A DNA stretch of 64,000 nucleotides from Embleya hyalina (GTDB lineage Bacteria; Actinomycetota; Actinomycetes; Streptomycetales; Streptomycetaceae), in NCBI RefSeq assembly GCF_003967355.1, contig NZ_BIFH01000030.1:149716-213715 (forward strand), written 5' to 3'. The translations under genes and the position numbers were made by a program. Shown here in pieces: positions 32,532-42,330 of this stretch. A model generated the notes under the pieces. The model had not been told where the DNA came from and searched no databases. It saw nothing but the letters and a program-made list of their open reading frames with translations. Numbering within the stretch: position 1 is the first letter of the stretch; the number at the start of each line of letters is the position of its first letter.

Positions 32532-34125
32532 GGTCCGATTCTCCCGGTCCGCCCGCGCCGTCTCCTCCCGGTCCGCCCGCGCCGCCCGTCGGCGCCGGGG
32601 TCGTCGCGGCGCGGCGGGGCAGGAAGACCGCCACCGCGGCGGCCAGCACCAGCGTCGTGACGCCGCAGATCAGCAGGCTCAGGTCCATGCCGTGCACGAA
32701 CGCGTCGCGGGCCGAGTCGAGCAGCGCGGGGTCGGCGCCGCGGCCGGCCACCTTGGCCGCGCCGCCGATCGACTCGCGCGCGGTGTCGGCGACCGGTGCG
32801 GGACGCCCGCCCGTGTCGATCCGGTCCACGTAGGTCGACGCGAGCACGCTGCCCAGGATGGCCACCCCGAGCGCGCCCGCGACCTGGCGCAGGGTCTGCA
32901 CCAGGGCCGACCCCATCCCGGCCCGCTCCGGCGCGACGCCCGCCATCACCGCGTCCATCGCGGGCACCAGGGACAATCCGAGGCCCATCCCCGTCAACGC
33001 CAGCCAGCAGGCCGTCCACCCGTAGCCGTCGTCGGCCGAGCCGGTCGCCCCCAGCAGCAGCCCGCAGCCGAGCACGAACATCCCGCTCGGGATGACCACC
33101 TTGTAACCGAATCGCGGCGCGACCTTGTCGCTCGCCAGCGCGGTCACGAACAGCCCGCCGAGCAGCGGCAACAGCCGCAGACCGGTGCCCAGCGCACTGT
33201 TTCCGTCGACCCCCTGGAACCGCTGCGGGACCAGGAACAACACGCCCGACATGGCGAAGGACGGCACCAGCGCGGAGATCGTGGCCCACCGGAAGTTGCG
33301 GTCGCGGAAGAGCCCGAAGTCGATCATCGGTCGCCGGGCCCGGCTCTCGCGCACCGCCACGCTCGCCGCGAGCAGCACCGCCGCGCCGAACAGGGTGAGC
33401 ACGCGGGCGTCGCCCCAGCCCCACTCGGGCGCCTCGATCACCGCGAAGATCAGCGTGGTCAGCGCGGCGGTCACCAGGACCGTGACCGCGACGTCCACCC
33501 TGGGCGCCTCGGCGGAGCGGGAGACCGGCAGCAGGACTCCGCAGACCAGCAGGGCGAGCCCGACCATCGGGATGTTGATCAGGAACACCGAGCCCCACCA
33601 GAAGTGCTCCAGGAGCAGCCCGCCCAGGATCGGCCCGAGCGGGATGCCGAGCGCGGTGCTCGCGGCCCAGATCGAGATCGCCCGGCCGCGCTCGGCGGCG
33701 GGGAAGAGCGAGGGCAGGATGGACAACGACAGCGGCATGATGAACGCGCCGCCGACGCCCATCAGCGCGCGGGCCGCGATCACCCCCTCGACCGAGCCGA
33801 CGAGCGCGCCGACCACCGAGCCGACGCCGAACACGGCGAGCCCGACCAGCAGGAAGCGCCGCCGGCCGTAGCGGTCGCCGATCAGTCCGGCCGGGAGCAT
33901 CAGCGCCGCGAACACCACGATGTAGGAGTCGGCGATCCACTGGAGGTCGCCCGTGCTCGCGCCCAATCGGTCGCTCATCGTCGGCATCGCCACGTTGATG
34001 ATCGTGGTGTCCAGGCCGACCACCAGGAGTCCGACCACCAGCGCCCCCAACGCCCACCACCGCCTCGGGTCCGGCGGCCCCTCGGCCTCGGTCGCGCGGG
34101 TCGGCTCGCCCGTCGTCGCTTGCAT
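32503..34125 (-). CDS. MFS drug exporter, DHA2 (EmrB/QacA) family
   Basis: 540 aa, fourteen predicted helices. TM1 motif ALVVGLLVVGLDTTIINVAMPTM, motif A LIGDRYGRRRFLLVG, motif C region ASTALGIPLGPILGGLLLEHFWW in TM5. The C-terminus is a Gly-rich tail. AGGAGG is 9 nt before the ATG. It is the first gene of a two-gene operon with tetR. Proton-coupled efflux of a drug or natural product is likely; the substrate is not predictable. Confidence 0.93.
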   Translation of the reverse strand: MQATTGEPTRATEAEGPPDPRRWWALGALVVGLLVVGLDTTIINVAMPTMSDRLGASTGDLQWIADSYIVVFAALMLPAGLIGDRYGRRRFLLVGLAVFGVGSVVGALVGSVEGVIAARALMGVGGAFIMPLSLSILPSLFPAAERGRAISIWAASTALGIPLGPILGGLLLEHFWWGSVFLINIPMVGLALLVCGVLLPVSRSAEAPRVDVAVTVLVTAALTTLIFAVIEAPEWGWGDARVLTLFGAAVLLAASVAVRESRARRPMIDFGLFRDRNFRWATISALVPSFAMSGVLFLVPQRFQGVDGNSALGTGLRLLPLLGGLFVTALASDKVAPRFGYKVVIPSGMFVLGCGLLLGATGSADDGYGWTACWLALTGMGLGLSLVPAMDAVMAGVAPERAGMGSALVQTLRQVAGALGVAILGSVLASTYVDRIDTGGRPAPVADTARESIGGAAKVAGRGADPALLDSARDAFVHGMDLSLLICGVTTLVLAAAVAVFLPRRAATTPAPTGGAGGPGGDGAGGPGESDHDREGVLHP

Positions 34126-34140
34126 GACATCTACCTCCTA

Positions 34141-34174
34141 TTGAGTGCTTCTACTTTATGACAGTAGCTCTCAA
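34141..34174 (-). promoter_or_regulatory. promoter and dyad operator of the MFS-tetR operon
   Basis: On the minus strand TGACTT, 16-nt spacer and TAAAGT fit a promoter. Overlapping it is a dyad: TTGAG (34141) with CTCAA (34170), and CTAC (34151) with GTAG (34164). This lies 16 nt before the MFS start and is the expected TetR site. Confidence 0.5.
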
Positions 34175-34238
34175 AAGTCAGCGGCAGTCACTTTTCTCGG
34201 CAAAGGGCAGCCCAAGCTCGGGGGAAAATCCGGAAAAG

Positions 34239-34280
34239 CCCGAAGGCCCGCAACTCCCGGGGGAGTGGCGGGCCTTCGGG
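34239..34280 (-). terminator. haemolysin III terminator
   Basis: A perfect 13-bp stem (CCCGAAGGCCCGC against GCGGGCCTTCGGG) followed on the minus strand by CTTTTCC, a conventional intrinsic terminator 20 bp after the stop. Confidence 0.8.
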
Positions 34281-34300
34281 CCGACGAGTGTGGGGTCGGG

Positions 34301-34966
34301 TCAGCCGAGCGCGACCAGCGCGACGGCGACGAAGTGGCTCGCGAACGCGAGCAGCGTGAAGGCGTGGAAGACCTCGTGGAAGCCGAACCACTGCGGCGAC
34401 GGGTTGGGCCGCTTGATCCCGTAGACCACCGCGCCGAGGCTGTAGAGCACGCCGCCGACGATCACCAGGACCACCACCGCGACGCCGCCCTCGCGCATGA
34501 ACTCGGGCAGGTAGAACACCGCCGCCCAGCCGAGCACGACATAGATCGGGGTGTAGAGCCAGCGGGGCGCGCCGATCCAGAAGACCCGGAAACCGATGCC
34601 GGCGAGTGCCCCGATCCACACCGCCCACAGCAGTATTTGATCGCTTTTGCCCAGCAATAGGATGGTCAACGGGGTGTAGGTGCCCGCGATGATCAGGAAG
34701 ATGTTGGCGTGATCGAGCCGCCGCAACACCGCCTCGCCGCGCGGTCCCCAGTTGCCGCGGTGGTACACCCCGGACGTGCCGAAGAGCATCGCCGCGGTCA
34801 GTGCGAACACGCCGCACGCGACGCGGGACTTGGCGTCGTCGGACAGTGCGACCAGGACTATGCCCGCGGCCACCGCCAGAGGGAAGGTGCCCGCGTGGAT
34901 CCATCCGCGGAGCCTGGGTTTGATGGGCGACAAGGGCGCCGTGAAGCCATGTGCGTCCACACTCAT
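34301..34966 (-). CDS. haemolysin III / YqfA-type membrane protein (PAQR-like)
   Basis: 221 aa from the ATG at 34966. Seven predicted membrane helices. Family marks are the TM2 region with GTSGVYHRGNW, the RRLDHANIFLIIAGTYTPLTILLL segment carrying conserved D and H, and the C-terminal WFGFHEVFHAFTLLAFASHF with the His pair of the putative zinc site. Function in bacteria is uncertain; the eukaryotic PAQR relatives are receptors with possible hydrolase activity. No Shine-Dalgarno; a TACACT hexamer about 8 nt before the ATG suggests a leaderless mRNA. Confidence 0.9.
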   Translation of the reverse strand: MSVDAHGFTAPLSPIKPRLRGWIHAGTFPLAVAAGIVLVALSDDAKSRVACGVFALTAAMLFGTSGVYHRGNWGPRGEAVLRRLDHANIFLIIAGTYTPLTILLLGKSDQILLWAVWIGALAGIGFRVFWIGAPRWLYTPIYVVLGWAAVFYLPEFMREGGVAVVVLVIVGGVLYSLGAVVYGIKRPNPSPQWFGFHEVFHAFTLLAFASHFVAVALVALG

Positions 34967-34977
34967 GCGCAGAGTGT

Positions 34978-35004
34978 ACTTACGCCGACGTAAGTTACCG
35001 GTAA
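34978..35004. promoter_or_regulatory. overlapping palindromes upstream of haemolysin III
   Basis: ACTTACG-CCGA-CGTAAGT (34978-34995; perfect 7-nt arms) runs directly into the perfect palindrome TTACCGGTAA (34995-35004), and a further GTAAGT half-site copy extends to 35006. It covers the expected -35 region of the haemolysin III gene. It looks like an operator for a dimeric repressor, possibly two adjacent sites. Confidence 0.6.
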
Positions 35005-35210
35005 GTACGGAGTGAGACGCATCACGGGAGATCTTGTCCCGGAGGGGCGCGAAAGCGCACGTCTTTGGGGTTTTCGGTCCGGGACGGGGCACAACTTCCA
35101 GGTGGGGGCCCGATCCCGGACGGTTCCGTGTTCGACCGACCGGATAAAATCCCCGCAACCCTCAACCCGACGCCGGGGACTCGCCGTCCCGGGCGCGAAA
35201 TGGAGCGATC

Positions 35211-37013
35211 GTGGCCAACGAGGTCCCGACGAAACACAGGCAGCTGCTCGACTGGGTGAGCGAGATCGCCCGGCTGACCGAGCCCGACCGAATCGAATGG
35301 TGTGACGGTTCGGAAGAGGAGTACCAGCGCCTCGCCGACCTCCTCGTCGAGAAGGGCACCTTCCGCAAGCTCGACGAGAACAAGCGCCCCAACAGCTACT
35401 ACGCGACGTCCGACCCTCGGGACGTCGCGCGCGTCGAGGACCGGACCTTCATCTGCTCCGAAAAGGAGGAGGACGCGGGTCCGACCAACAACTGGATAGC
35501 CCCGGCCGAGATGCGTTCCAGGCTCGACGGGCTGTTCGCCGGTTCGATGCGTGGTCGCACGATGTACGTGGTGCCGTTCTGCATGGGTCCGGTCGGCTCG
35601 CCGCTGGCCGCCTACGGCGTCGAGATCACCGACTCCGCCTACGTCGCGGTGTCGATGCGCACGATGACTCGCATGGGGCAGGCGGTCCTGGACCACCTGG
35701 GCACCGACGGCGAGTTCGTCAGGGCCGTGCACACCGTCGGGGCACCGCTCGCCGAGGGCGAGGCGGACGTGCCGTGGCCGTGCAACACCGAGAAGTACAT
35801 CACGCACTTCCCCGAGGACCGGGAGATCTGGTCCTTCGGTTCGGGCTACGGCGGCAACGCCCTGCTCGGCAAGAAGTGCTACGCGCTCCGGATCGCGTCG
35901 GTCATGGCGCGCGACGAGGGCTGGATGGCCGAGCACATGCTGATCCTGAAGCTCACGCCTCCCTCGGGCGCCGAGCCGAAGTTCATCGCCGCCGCCTTCC
36001 CCTCCGCGTGTGGCAAGACCAACCTCGCGATGCTCGAGCCGACCATTCCCGGCTGGACCGTGGAGACCGTCGGCGACGACATCGCGTGGATGCGGTTCGG
36101 CGAGGACGGCCGGCTGTACGCGATCAACCCCGAGGCGGGCTTCTTCGGGGTCGCGCCGGGCACCGGCGAGCACACCAACGCCAACGCGATGAAGACCATG
36201 TGGGGCAACTCGGTCTTCACCAACGTCGCGCTCACCGACGACAACGACGTCTGGTGGGAGGGCATGACGGAGGAGCCGCCGGCACACCTGATCGACTGGA
36301 AGGGCAACGACTGGACGCCCGAGTCGGAGACCCCCGCCGCCCACCCCAACGCGCGCTTCACCGTCCCGGCCGCCCAGTGCCCGACGATCGCGCCGGAGTG
36401 GGAGGACCCGAAGGGCGTGCCGATATCGGCGATCCTCTTCGGTGGCCGCCGGGCCAGCGCGGTGCCGCTGGTGACCGAGTCCTTCGACTGGCAGCACGGT
36501 GTCTTCCTCGGCGCGAACGTCGCCTCGGAGAAGACCGCCGCCGCCGAGGGCACGGTGGGCGAACTGCGCCGCGACCCGTTCGCGATGTTGCCGTTCTGTG
36601 GCTACAACATGGGCGACTACATGGCGCACTGGCTGGACATCGGCCAGGCGACCTCGGCGGACAAGCTGCCGAAGATCTACTACGTGAACTGGTTCCGCAA
36701 GGACGCGGACGGCAAGTTCGTGTGGCCGGGCTTCGGGGAGAACAGCCGGGTGCTCAAGTGGATCGTCGAGCGCCTGGAAGGGCTCGCCGACGGCGTGGAC
36801 ACCCCGATCGGCGTACTGCCCACGCGCGAATCGCTGGACCTCAAGGGTCTGGACCTGAGCGACGCGGAGCTGGACCTGCTGCTGAGCGTGGACCGGGAGA
36901 TCTGGAAGCAGGAGGCCGCACTGGTCCCCGAGCACCTGGAGAAGTTCGGCACGCACACCCCGCGGGGTCTGTGGGACGAGTACAACAAGCTGGTCGCGCG
37001 ACTCGACGGCTGA
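35211..37013 (+). CDS. pckG: phosphoenolpyruvate carboxykinase (GTP)
   Basis: 600 aa, the normal size. Converts oxaloacetate and GTP to PEP, GDP and CO2 (gluconeogenesis from TCA intermediates). GTG start at 35211 with GGAG 6 nt upstream. The P-loop carrying the reactive Cys is [14 protein letters not shown]; the Mn-site region is [21 protein letters not shown], and [17 protein letters not shown] and [17 protein letters not shown] are also conserved. A -10-like TAAAAT at about 35146 may mark the promoter. Works with fumC and the dicarboxylate transporter in central carbon flow. Confidence 0.97.
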   Translation: MANEVPTKHRQLLDWVSEIARLTEPDRIEWCDGSEEEYQRLADLLVEKGTFRKLDENKRPNSYYATSDPRDVARVEDRTFICSEKEEDAGPTNNWIAPAEMRSRLDGLFAGSMRGRTMYVVPFCMGPVGSPLAAYGVEITDSAYVAVSMRTMTRMGQAVLDHLGTDGEFVRAVHTVGAPLAEGEADVPWPCNTEKYITHFPEDREIWSFGSGYGGNALLGKKCYALRIASVMARDEGWMAEHMLILKLTPPSGAEPKFIAAAFPSACGKTNLAMLEPTIPGWTVETVGDDIAWMRFGEDGRLYAINPEAGFFGVAPGTGEHTNANAMKTMWGNSVFTNVALTDDNDVWWEGMTEEPPAHLIDWKGNDWTPESETPAAHPNARFTVPAAQCPTIAPEWEDPKGVPISAILFGGRRASAVPLVTESFDWQHGVFLGANVASEKTAAAEGTVGELRRDPFAMLPFCGYNMGDYMAHWLDIGQATSADKLPKIYYVNWFRKDADGKFVWPGFGENSRVLKWIVERLEGLADGVDTPIGVLPTRESLDLKGLDLSDAELDLLLSVDREIWKQEAALVPEHLEKFGTHTPRGLWDEYNKLVARLDG

Positions 37014-37089
37014 GCCGGCCGTACGCCCACATCGGGCGGTCGACGAGCCGACGGTGAGCTGACTCGACGTCAAAATACCGGTACGCTCC

Positions 37090-37120
37090 GGGCCCGGCGG
37101 GATCTCCTCCCGCCGGGCCC
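37090..37120 (+). terminator. pckG terminator hairpin
   Basis: A perfect 12-bp stem (GGGCCCGGCGGG against CCCGCCGGGCCC) with a 7-nt loop, 77 bp after the pckG stop. Confidence 0.8.
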
Positions 37121-37208
37121 TCGGCGTTTCGACCGGATCCTTCCCCGGCCGGGACCCGGCCGGCCCCGAAGCACGTGTCGTGGCGCGACACGCCGTTCGC
37201 GGGCCGAC

Positions 37209-37230
37209 CTTCACCGCATCTTCACGCCTG
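37209..37230 (+). promoter_or_regulatory. PhoP-box-like direct repeat before uppS
   Basis: CTTCACCGCAT followed immediately by CTTCACGCCTG: two 11-nt direct repeats with TTCAC at an 11-nt period, as in Streptomyces PhoP boxes (GTTCACC units). Thirty-odd bases earlier, 37174-37192 holds the perfect dyad CGTGTCG-TGGCG-CGACACG. The rest of the 301-bp gap 37014-37314 contains the pckG terminator. Confidence 0.35.
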
Positions 37231-37314
37231 TCCTCCGCCGCGTGAGATCGAGCGGGCGTCGGACGGGAGTAGGGTTTTCGGCGCGGGTGATCACGGACGG
37301 AGGAGCAGGTGGAC

Positions 37315-38076
37315 ATGGGCCTGCGGGACCTCGCATACGGCGCGTACGGCAAGCGCATCGAGGCGTCGCTCGACCGTACGGTGATACCGCGTCACGTCGG
37401 CGTGATCCTCGACGGCAACCGCCGCTGGGCGAAGGCGTACGGCGAGCAGGTCGCCGAGGGACACCGCAAGGGCGCCGACAAGATCCACGAGCTGCTCACC
37501 TGGTGTGAAGAGGTCGGCGTCGAGGTCGTCACCCTGTGGCTGCTGTCCACCGACAACCTCAACCGGCCGCCCGACGAGCTGGCCGACCTGATGGTGATCA
37601 TCGAGAACGCGGTCACCGACCTGGCCGCCGCGCGGCGCTGGCGGGTGCACCCGGTGGGCGCGCTCGACCTGCTGCCCGAACACACGCGCGAGGTGCTCAA
37701 ACGATCCGAGGCCGAGACCGCCGACCTGACCGGCGTCTTCGTCAACGTCGCGGTCGGCTACGGCGGACGGCACGAGATCGCCGACGCGGTGCGCTCGCTG
37801 CTGGTCGAGCACGCCGGCAAGGGCACCTCGATCGAGGAGTTGGCCGAGGTGCTCGACGTCGAGCACATCGCGGAGCATCTGTACACGCGCGGGCAGCCCG
37901 ATCCGGACCTGGTCATCCGAACCTCGGGTGAACAGCGGTTGTCCGGCTTCCTGTTGTGGCAGAGTGCGCATTCGGAGTTCTACTTCTGCGAGGCCTTCTG
38001 GCCGGACTTCCGAAAAGTCGACTTTCTCCGGGCGTTGCGCGACTACTCCGCCCGCCATCGCCGCTACGGGGCCTGA
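37315..38076 (+). CDS. uppS: cis-prenyltransferase (isoprenyl/undecaprenyl diphosphate synthase)
   Basis: 253 aa from the ATG at 37315 with AGGAG 9 nt upstream; the GTG two codons earlier is too close to the site. Condenses isopentenyl diphosphate onto an allylic primer in cis, for the lipid carriers of cell-wall synthesis. Motifs: VGVILDGNRRWAKAYG (catalytic Asp and diphosphate loop), HRKGADKI, VTLWLLSTDNLNRP, and PDLVIRTSGEQRLSGFLLWQSAHSEFYF with the R-T-S-G-E motif. The exact chain length cannot be told. Confidence 0.94.
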   Translation: MGLRDLAYGAYGKRIEASLDRTVIPRHVGVILDGNRRWAKAYGEQVAEGHRKGADKIHELLTWCEEVGVEVVTLWLLSTDNLNRPPDELADLMVIIENAVTDLAAARRWRVHPVGALDLLPEHTREVLKRSEAETADLTGVFVNVAVGYGGRHEIADAVRSLLVEHAGKGTSIEELAEVLDVEHIAEHLYTRGQPDPDLVIRTSGEQRLSGFLLWQSAHSEFYFCEAFWPDFRKVDFLRALRDYSARHRRYGA

Positions 38077-38097
38077 CGCCTCGTCACCGGGCTTGTC

Positions 38098-38224
38098 GGA
38101 ACCAGGGGTTCCACCGGTGTGTGATCATCCGGTTTGTGTTGGACCCCCCGTGGCCGGGCATAACCCCGTCGGGCCGGCGCACATCATGTGGGCCGGTGCG
38201 ATATGTGGGTGACACCCCGTCACC
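38098..38224. repeat. short inverted repeats in the uppS-phoH gap
   Basis: GGAACC-AGG-GGTTCC (38098-38112) could be a uppS terminator or operator. GGTGAC-ACCCC-GTCACC (38208-38224) lies in the phoH leader. Between them are two similar blocks, GCCGGCGCACATCATGTGG and GCCGGTGCGATATGTGG. No gene is seen in 38077-38367. Confidence 0.4.
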
Positions 38225-38367
38225 TGCCCGGGAGGCCCTTCCGTGCACTTCAAGCTCCACTGTTCACGGCGACAGGAGGGTCGGGCACCCGGCCTTCGGG
38301 CCGGGGCCCGGACTCCGAGCGATCAGGGCGCACGGTGCGCGTGCCCTGAGAGGGGGCGAGGCACTCC

Positions 38368-39684
38368 GTGGCCACGATCCAACGCCGTGCTCCGCAGCAC
38401 CGGACGTATGTCCTCGACACCAGCGTGCTCCTTGCCGATCCGTCGGCGCTCTTGAAGTTCGACGAGCACGAGGTGGTTCTGCCCGTCGTCGTGATCACCG
38501 AGTTGGAGGCCAAGCGGCACCACCCGGAGCTGGGCTACTTCGCCCGGCACGCGCTGCGGATGCTGGACGAGCTCCGCACGCAGTACGGGCGGCTCGACGC
38601 GCCGGTGCCGATCGGCGAGTCCGGCGGCACCCTGCGGGTGGAGCTCAATCACATCGACGCGACGGTGTTGCCACCCGGATTCCGGTTGGGTGACAACGAC
38701 TCGCGGATCCTGGCGGTGGCCAGGCACCTCATGGCCGAGGGGCACGATGTGACGCTGGTGTCCAAGGACGTCCCGATGCGGGTCAAGGCCTCCGCCGTGG
38801 GGCTGAGCGCGGAGGAGTACCGCGCCGAACTGGTGAACACCTCGGGCTGGACGGGGATGGCCGAACTCCAGGTCGACTCGGCCGACATCGACGCCCTGTT
38901 CGAGCACGACCGCACACACATCGAACAGGCCGCCGAGCTGCCCTGTCACACCGGTCTCGTGCTGGTCTCCGAGCGCGGCAAGGCGCTCGGTCGGGTCACC
39001 GCCGACAAGCAGGTCCGACTGGTGCGCGGCGACCGCGACGTGTTCGGTCTGCACGGGCGCAGTGCCGAGCAGCGGATAGCGCTGGATCTGTTGCTCGACC
39101 CCGACATCGGCATCGTGTCCCTGGGCGGCCGGGCGGGCACCGGCAAGTCGGCGCTGGCGATGTGCGCGGGCCTGGAGGCGGTCCTGGAGCGCAATCAGCA
39201 CCGGAAGGTGATGGTCTTCCGGCCGCTGTACGCGGTGGGTGGTCAGGAGCTCGGCTATCTGCCGGGCACCGAGAACGAGAAGATGAGCCCCTGGGCCCAG
39301 GCGGTCTTCGACACATTGTCGGCGGTGACCACGTCGGATGTGATCGAGGAGGTCGTCGCGCGCGGGATGCTGGAGGTCCTGCCGCTCACCCACATCCGCG
39401 GGCGTTCGCTGCACGACGCGTTCGTGATCGTGGACGAGGCGCAGTCGCTGGAGCGCAACGTGCTGCTGACCGTGCTGTCGCGGATCGGCAGCAATTCGCG
39501 GGTGGTGCTCACCCACGACGTCGCCCAGCGGGACAACCTGCGGGTGGGTCGACACGACGGAGTGGTCGCGGTGGTGGAGAAGTTGAAGGGGCATCCGCTG
39601 TTCGCCCACGTGACGCTGACCCGATCCGAGCGCTCGCCGATCGCGGCGCTGGTGACCGAGATGCTGGAGGACCTGCCGGGCTGA
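38368..39684 (+). CDS. phoH: PhoH2-type protein: PIN nuclease domain fused to PhoH ATPase
   Basis: 438 aa from the GTG at 38368 with GAGG 6 nt upstream. The N-terminal PIN domain (about 12-150) has the acidic residues in [20 protein letters not shown] and NDSRILAVA. The PhoH-like ATPase (about 225-438) has Walker [33 protein letters not shown], and Walker [13 protein letters not shown]. PhoH2 proteins have been described as ATP-dependent RNA helicase/ribonucleases related to VapBC systems. No antitoxin gene precedes it. Confidence 0.95.
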   Translation: MATIQRRAPQHRTYVLDTSVLLADPSALLKFDEHEVVLPVVVITELEAKRHHPELGYFARHALRMLDELRTQYGRLDAPVPIGESGGTLRVELNHIDATVLPPGFRLGDNDSRILAVARHLMAEGHDVTLVSKDVPMRVKASAVGLSAEEYRAELVNTSGWTGMAELQVDSADIDALFEHDRTHIEQAAELPCHTGLVLVSERGKALGRVTADKQVRLVRGDRDVFGLHGRSAEQRIALDLLLDPDIGIVSLGGRAGTGKSALAMCAGLEAVLERNQHRKVMVFRPLYAVGGQELGYLPGTENEKMSPWAQAVFDTLSAVTTSDVIEEVVARGMLEVLPLTHIRGRSLHDAFVIVDEAQSLERNVLLTVLSRIGSNSRVVLTHDVAQRDNLRVGRHDGVVAVVEKLKGHPLFAHVTLTRSERSPIAALVTEMLEDLPG

Positions 39685-39723
39685 CGGATGCCTGGTGAAC
39701 GACCCGGGGGAGTGCTTCGACCG

Positions 39724-39770
39724 GCCCCGTCGGCGACGTCTCGACTGCTTCCAGACGTCGGCGGCGGGGC
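39724..39770 (+). terminator. phoH terminator hairpin
   Basis: A very long stem (about 18 bp with one mismatch and one G-U pair; left arm begins GCCCCGTCGGCGACGTCT) around an 11-nt loop, 40 bp after the phoH stop. Confidence 0.85.
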
Positions 39771-39977
39771 TTCGACGTGTCCGCATATTCCGGGTGGAAA
39801 CGGTCCGCGACGAAATGGAAAAGGCTTGGCGATTCCGGGAGTTGTGATGTTCGACACGTCTCGGGAAATTTGCTTCCCGATGTTTGGCTGAGGCAGGCTG
39901 CTGGACTTGTAAGACCTCCGCGTACAGTTCGGCCCCGAAAACTCAACACATGACCTGCTGTACGCCACCCACGGCAC

Positions 39978-40028
39978 GCGCCCGGCGAACGATCGGGCGC
40001 GCAGGCCGAAACGCCCCCCGAGGGGGCG
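39978..40028 (+). other. structured 5' leader of the lytic transglycosylase
   Basis: Two hairpins in a row: GCGCCCG (39978-39984) with CGGGCGC (39994-40000), then CGCCCCC (40012-40018) with GGGGGCG (40022-40028), ending 67 nt before the start codon. A possible promoter is TTGGCT-18 nt-TGTAAG around 39888. The second hairpin could act as an attenuator. I compared it with the c-di-AMP (ydaO) riboswitch known before Streptomyces wall hydrolases and did not find its conserved segments. Confidence 0.35.
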
Positions 40029-40095
40029 GGGGAGACCGGAGGTTGGACCCGTTCGCCGCTTGGATCGCGGTGCACGCCTGCCGGAAGGAACGTGT

Positions 40096-40830
40096 GTGAG
40101 CCGGATCTCGGTTCGGGGGATAGCCGTGGCGTCCGCCACCGCTGTCACGGCCGTTGGCGCCGTGGTCGGATTCAGTGGCACGGGCGTTTCCGCGTCCGCC
40201 GACGCCCAGACGGCAGACGAAGCGAGCACCACGAAGCTTCTCGAGGTTCCCGCGGCCCCCGCGGCGCAGCGGTTGAGCACCGGTATCACCCACCAGGCGG
40301 ACGCGCAGACCGCCGCCTACGACGAGGCGCAGCGGGTGCAGGCCGAAGAGGCCGCCCGGGTCAAGGCCGAGCGCGACGCGGCCGACAAGGCCGCCGCGGA
40401 GAAGGCGGCGGCGGACAAGGCGGCCGCCGAGAAGGCCGCCGCCGAGAAGGAAGCCGCCCAGAAGGAGGCCGACCGCAAGGCGGCCGCCGAGCGCGCGGCA
40501 CGATCCGACAACCGCGGCGCGGTCGAGAAGGTGTCGGCCTCCGCCGCCGACGCCCAGGCGATCGCCAAGTCGATGATGAGCGCGAGTTCGTACACGTGCT
40601 TCAGCAACATCGTCGAGCGGGAGAGCGGCTGGCGCGTCGACGCCACCAACAAGTCCTCCGGCGCGTACGGCCTGATGCAGGCGCTGCCCGCGAGCAAGTA
40701 CGCCACCGCCGGCGCCGACTGGCGAACCAACCCCGCGACACAGATCAAGTGGGGCCTGAGCTACATGAACGAGCGCTACGGCAGCCCGTGCCAGGCGTGG
40801 ACGTTCTGGCAGAACCACAACTGGTACTGA
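40096..40830 (+). CDS. secreted lytic transglycosylase (SLT-like) with coiled coil
   Basis: 244 aa from the GTG at 40096 with AAGGA 7-9 nt upstream. N-terminal Sec signal (SRISVRGIAVASATAVTAVGAVV, cleavage likely after VSASA). A long Ala/Glu/Lys coiled coil follows (about 85-140, repeats of KAAAEKAAADKA). The C-terminal 80 residues are an SLT-type domain: CFSNIVERESGWRVDATNKSSGAYGLMQALP, with the catalytic Glu in VERESGW and ending WTFWQNHNWY. It should cleave peptidoglycan glycan strands outside the cell, in growth or remodelling. Confidence 0.9.
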   Translation: MSRISVRGIAVASATAVTAVGAVVGFSGTGVSASADAQTADEASTTKLLEVPAAPAAQRLSTGITHQADAQTAAYDEAQRVQAEEAARVKAERDAADKAAAEKAAADKAAAEKAAAEKEAAQKEADRKAAAERAARSDNRGAVEKVSASAADAQAIAKSMMSASSYTCFSNIVERESGWRVDATNKSSGAYGLMQALPASKYATAGADWRTNPATQIKWGLSYMNERYGSPCQAWTFWQNHNWY

Positions 40831-40862
40831 GCCGGCCGCGGGTCTCCCGACCCGCCCCTCGC

Positions 40863-40912
40863 CGTACGACCGAGCCCCGCCCGCCTTTCGGCGCGCGGGG
40901 CTCGGTCGTACG
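40863..40912. terminator. bidirectional terminator
   Basis: An 18-bp perfect stem (CGTACGACCGAGCCCCGC against its complement at 40895-40912) between the convergent transglycosylase and thiolase genes. Confidence 0.88.
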
Positions 40913-40923
40913 CGGTGGGTGTC

Positions 40924-42093
<1,170 letters not shown>

Positions 42094-42191
42094 CTAGCGA
42101 GTCCTGAGTGGCCGGTCCTCGGGGCCGGGCCACGGTGGCGACGGGTTGCCGGCCCGAGCCGACCAGCCTGTCTCACCCTGCACCAAGTGTA

Positions 42192-42202
42192 TGACTAAGT
42201 CA
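42192..42202. promoter_or_regulatory. palindrome TGACTAAGTCA between thiolase and double TetR
   Basis: A perfect 11-nt palindrome centred on A42197, with CAAGTGTA just before and CAAGG after. It is 108 nt upstream of the thiolase start and overlaps a TTGACT on the minus strand that may be its -35 element. Likely operator for the divergent regulator. Confidence 0.5.
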
Positions 42203-42291
42203 AGGATATGGGGTGTCGACCGGGTTCGGCGAGGGCGCCGACGTGGTCGATGATGGGGTGGACGGGACGGATGGGGACTACCGGAACGTGA

Positions 42292-42321
42292 GATTCCGCA
42301 TGGGAATCCCAGGCGTACTAC
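42292..42321 (+). promoter_or_regulatory. dyad and -10 region of the double TetR gene
   Basis: GATTCC (42292-42297) and GGAATC (42303-42308) form a dyad with a 5-nt centre. TACTAC at 42316-42321 ends 9 nt before the GTG start, and no Shine-Dalgarno is present, so the gene may be leaderless with the dyad over its -35 region (autoregulation). Confidence 0.4.
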
Positions 42322-42330
42322 GCTTGCCCC

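Noticed and set aside
39685-40095. Possible ydaO (c-di-AMP) riboswitch before the lytic transglycosylase
   Set aside because: The conserved ydaO segments could not be found; only two simple hairpins are visible.
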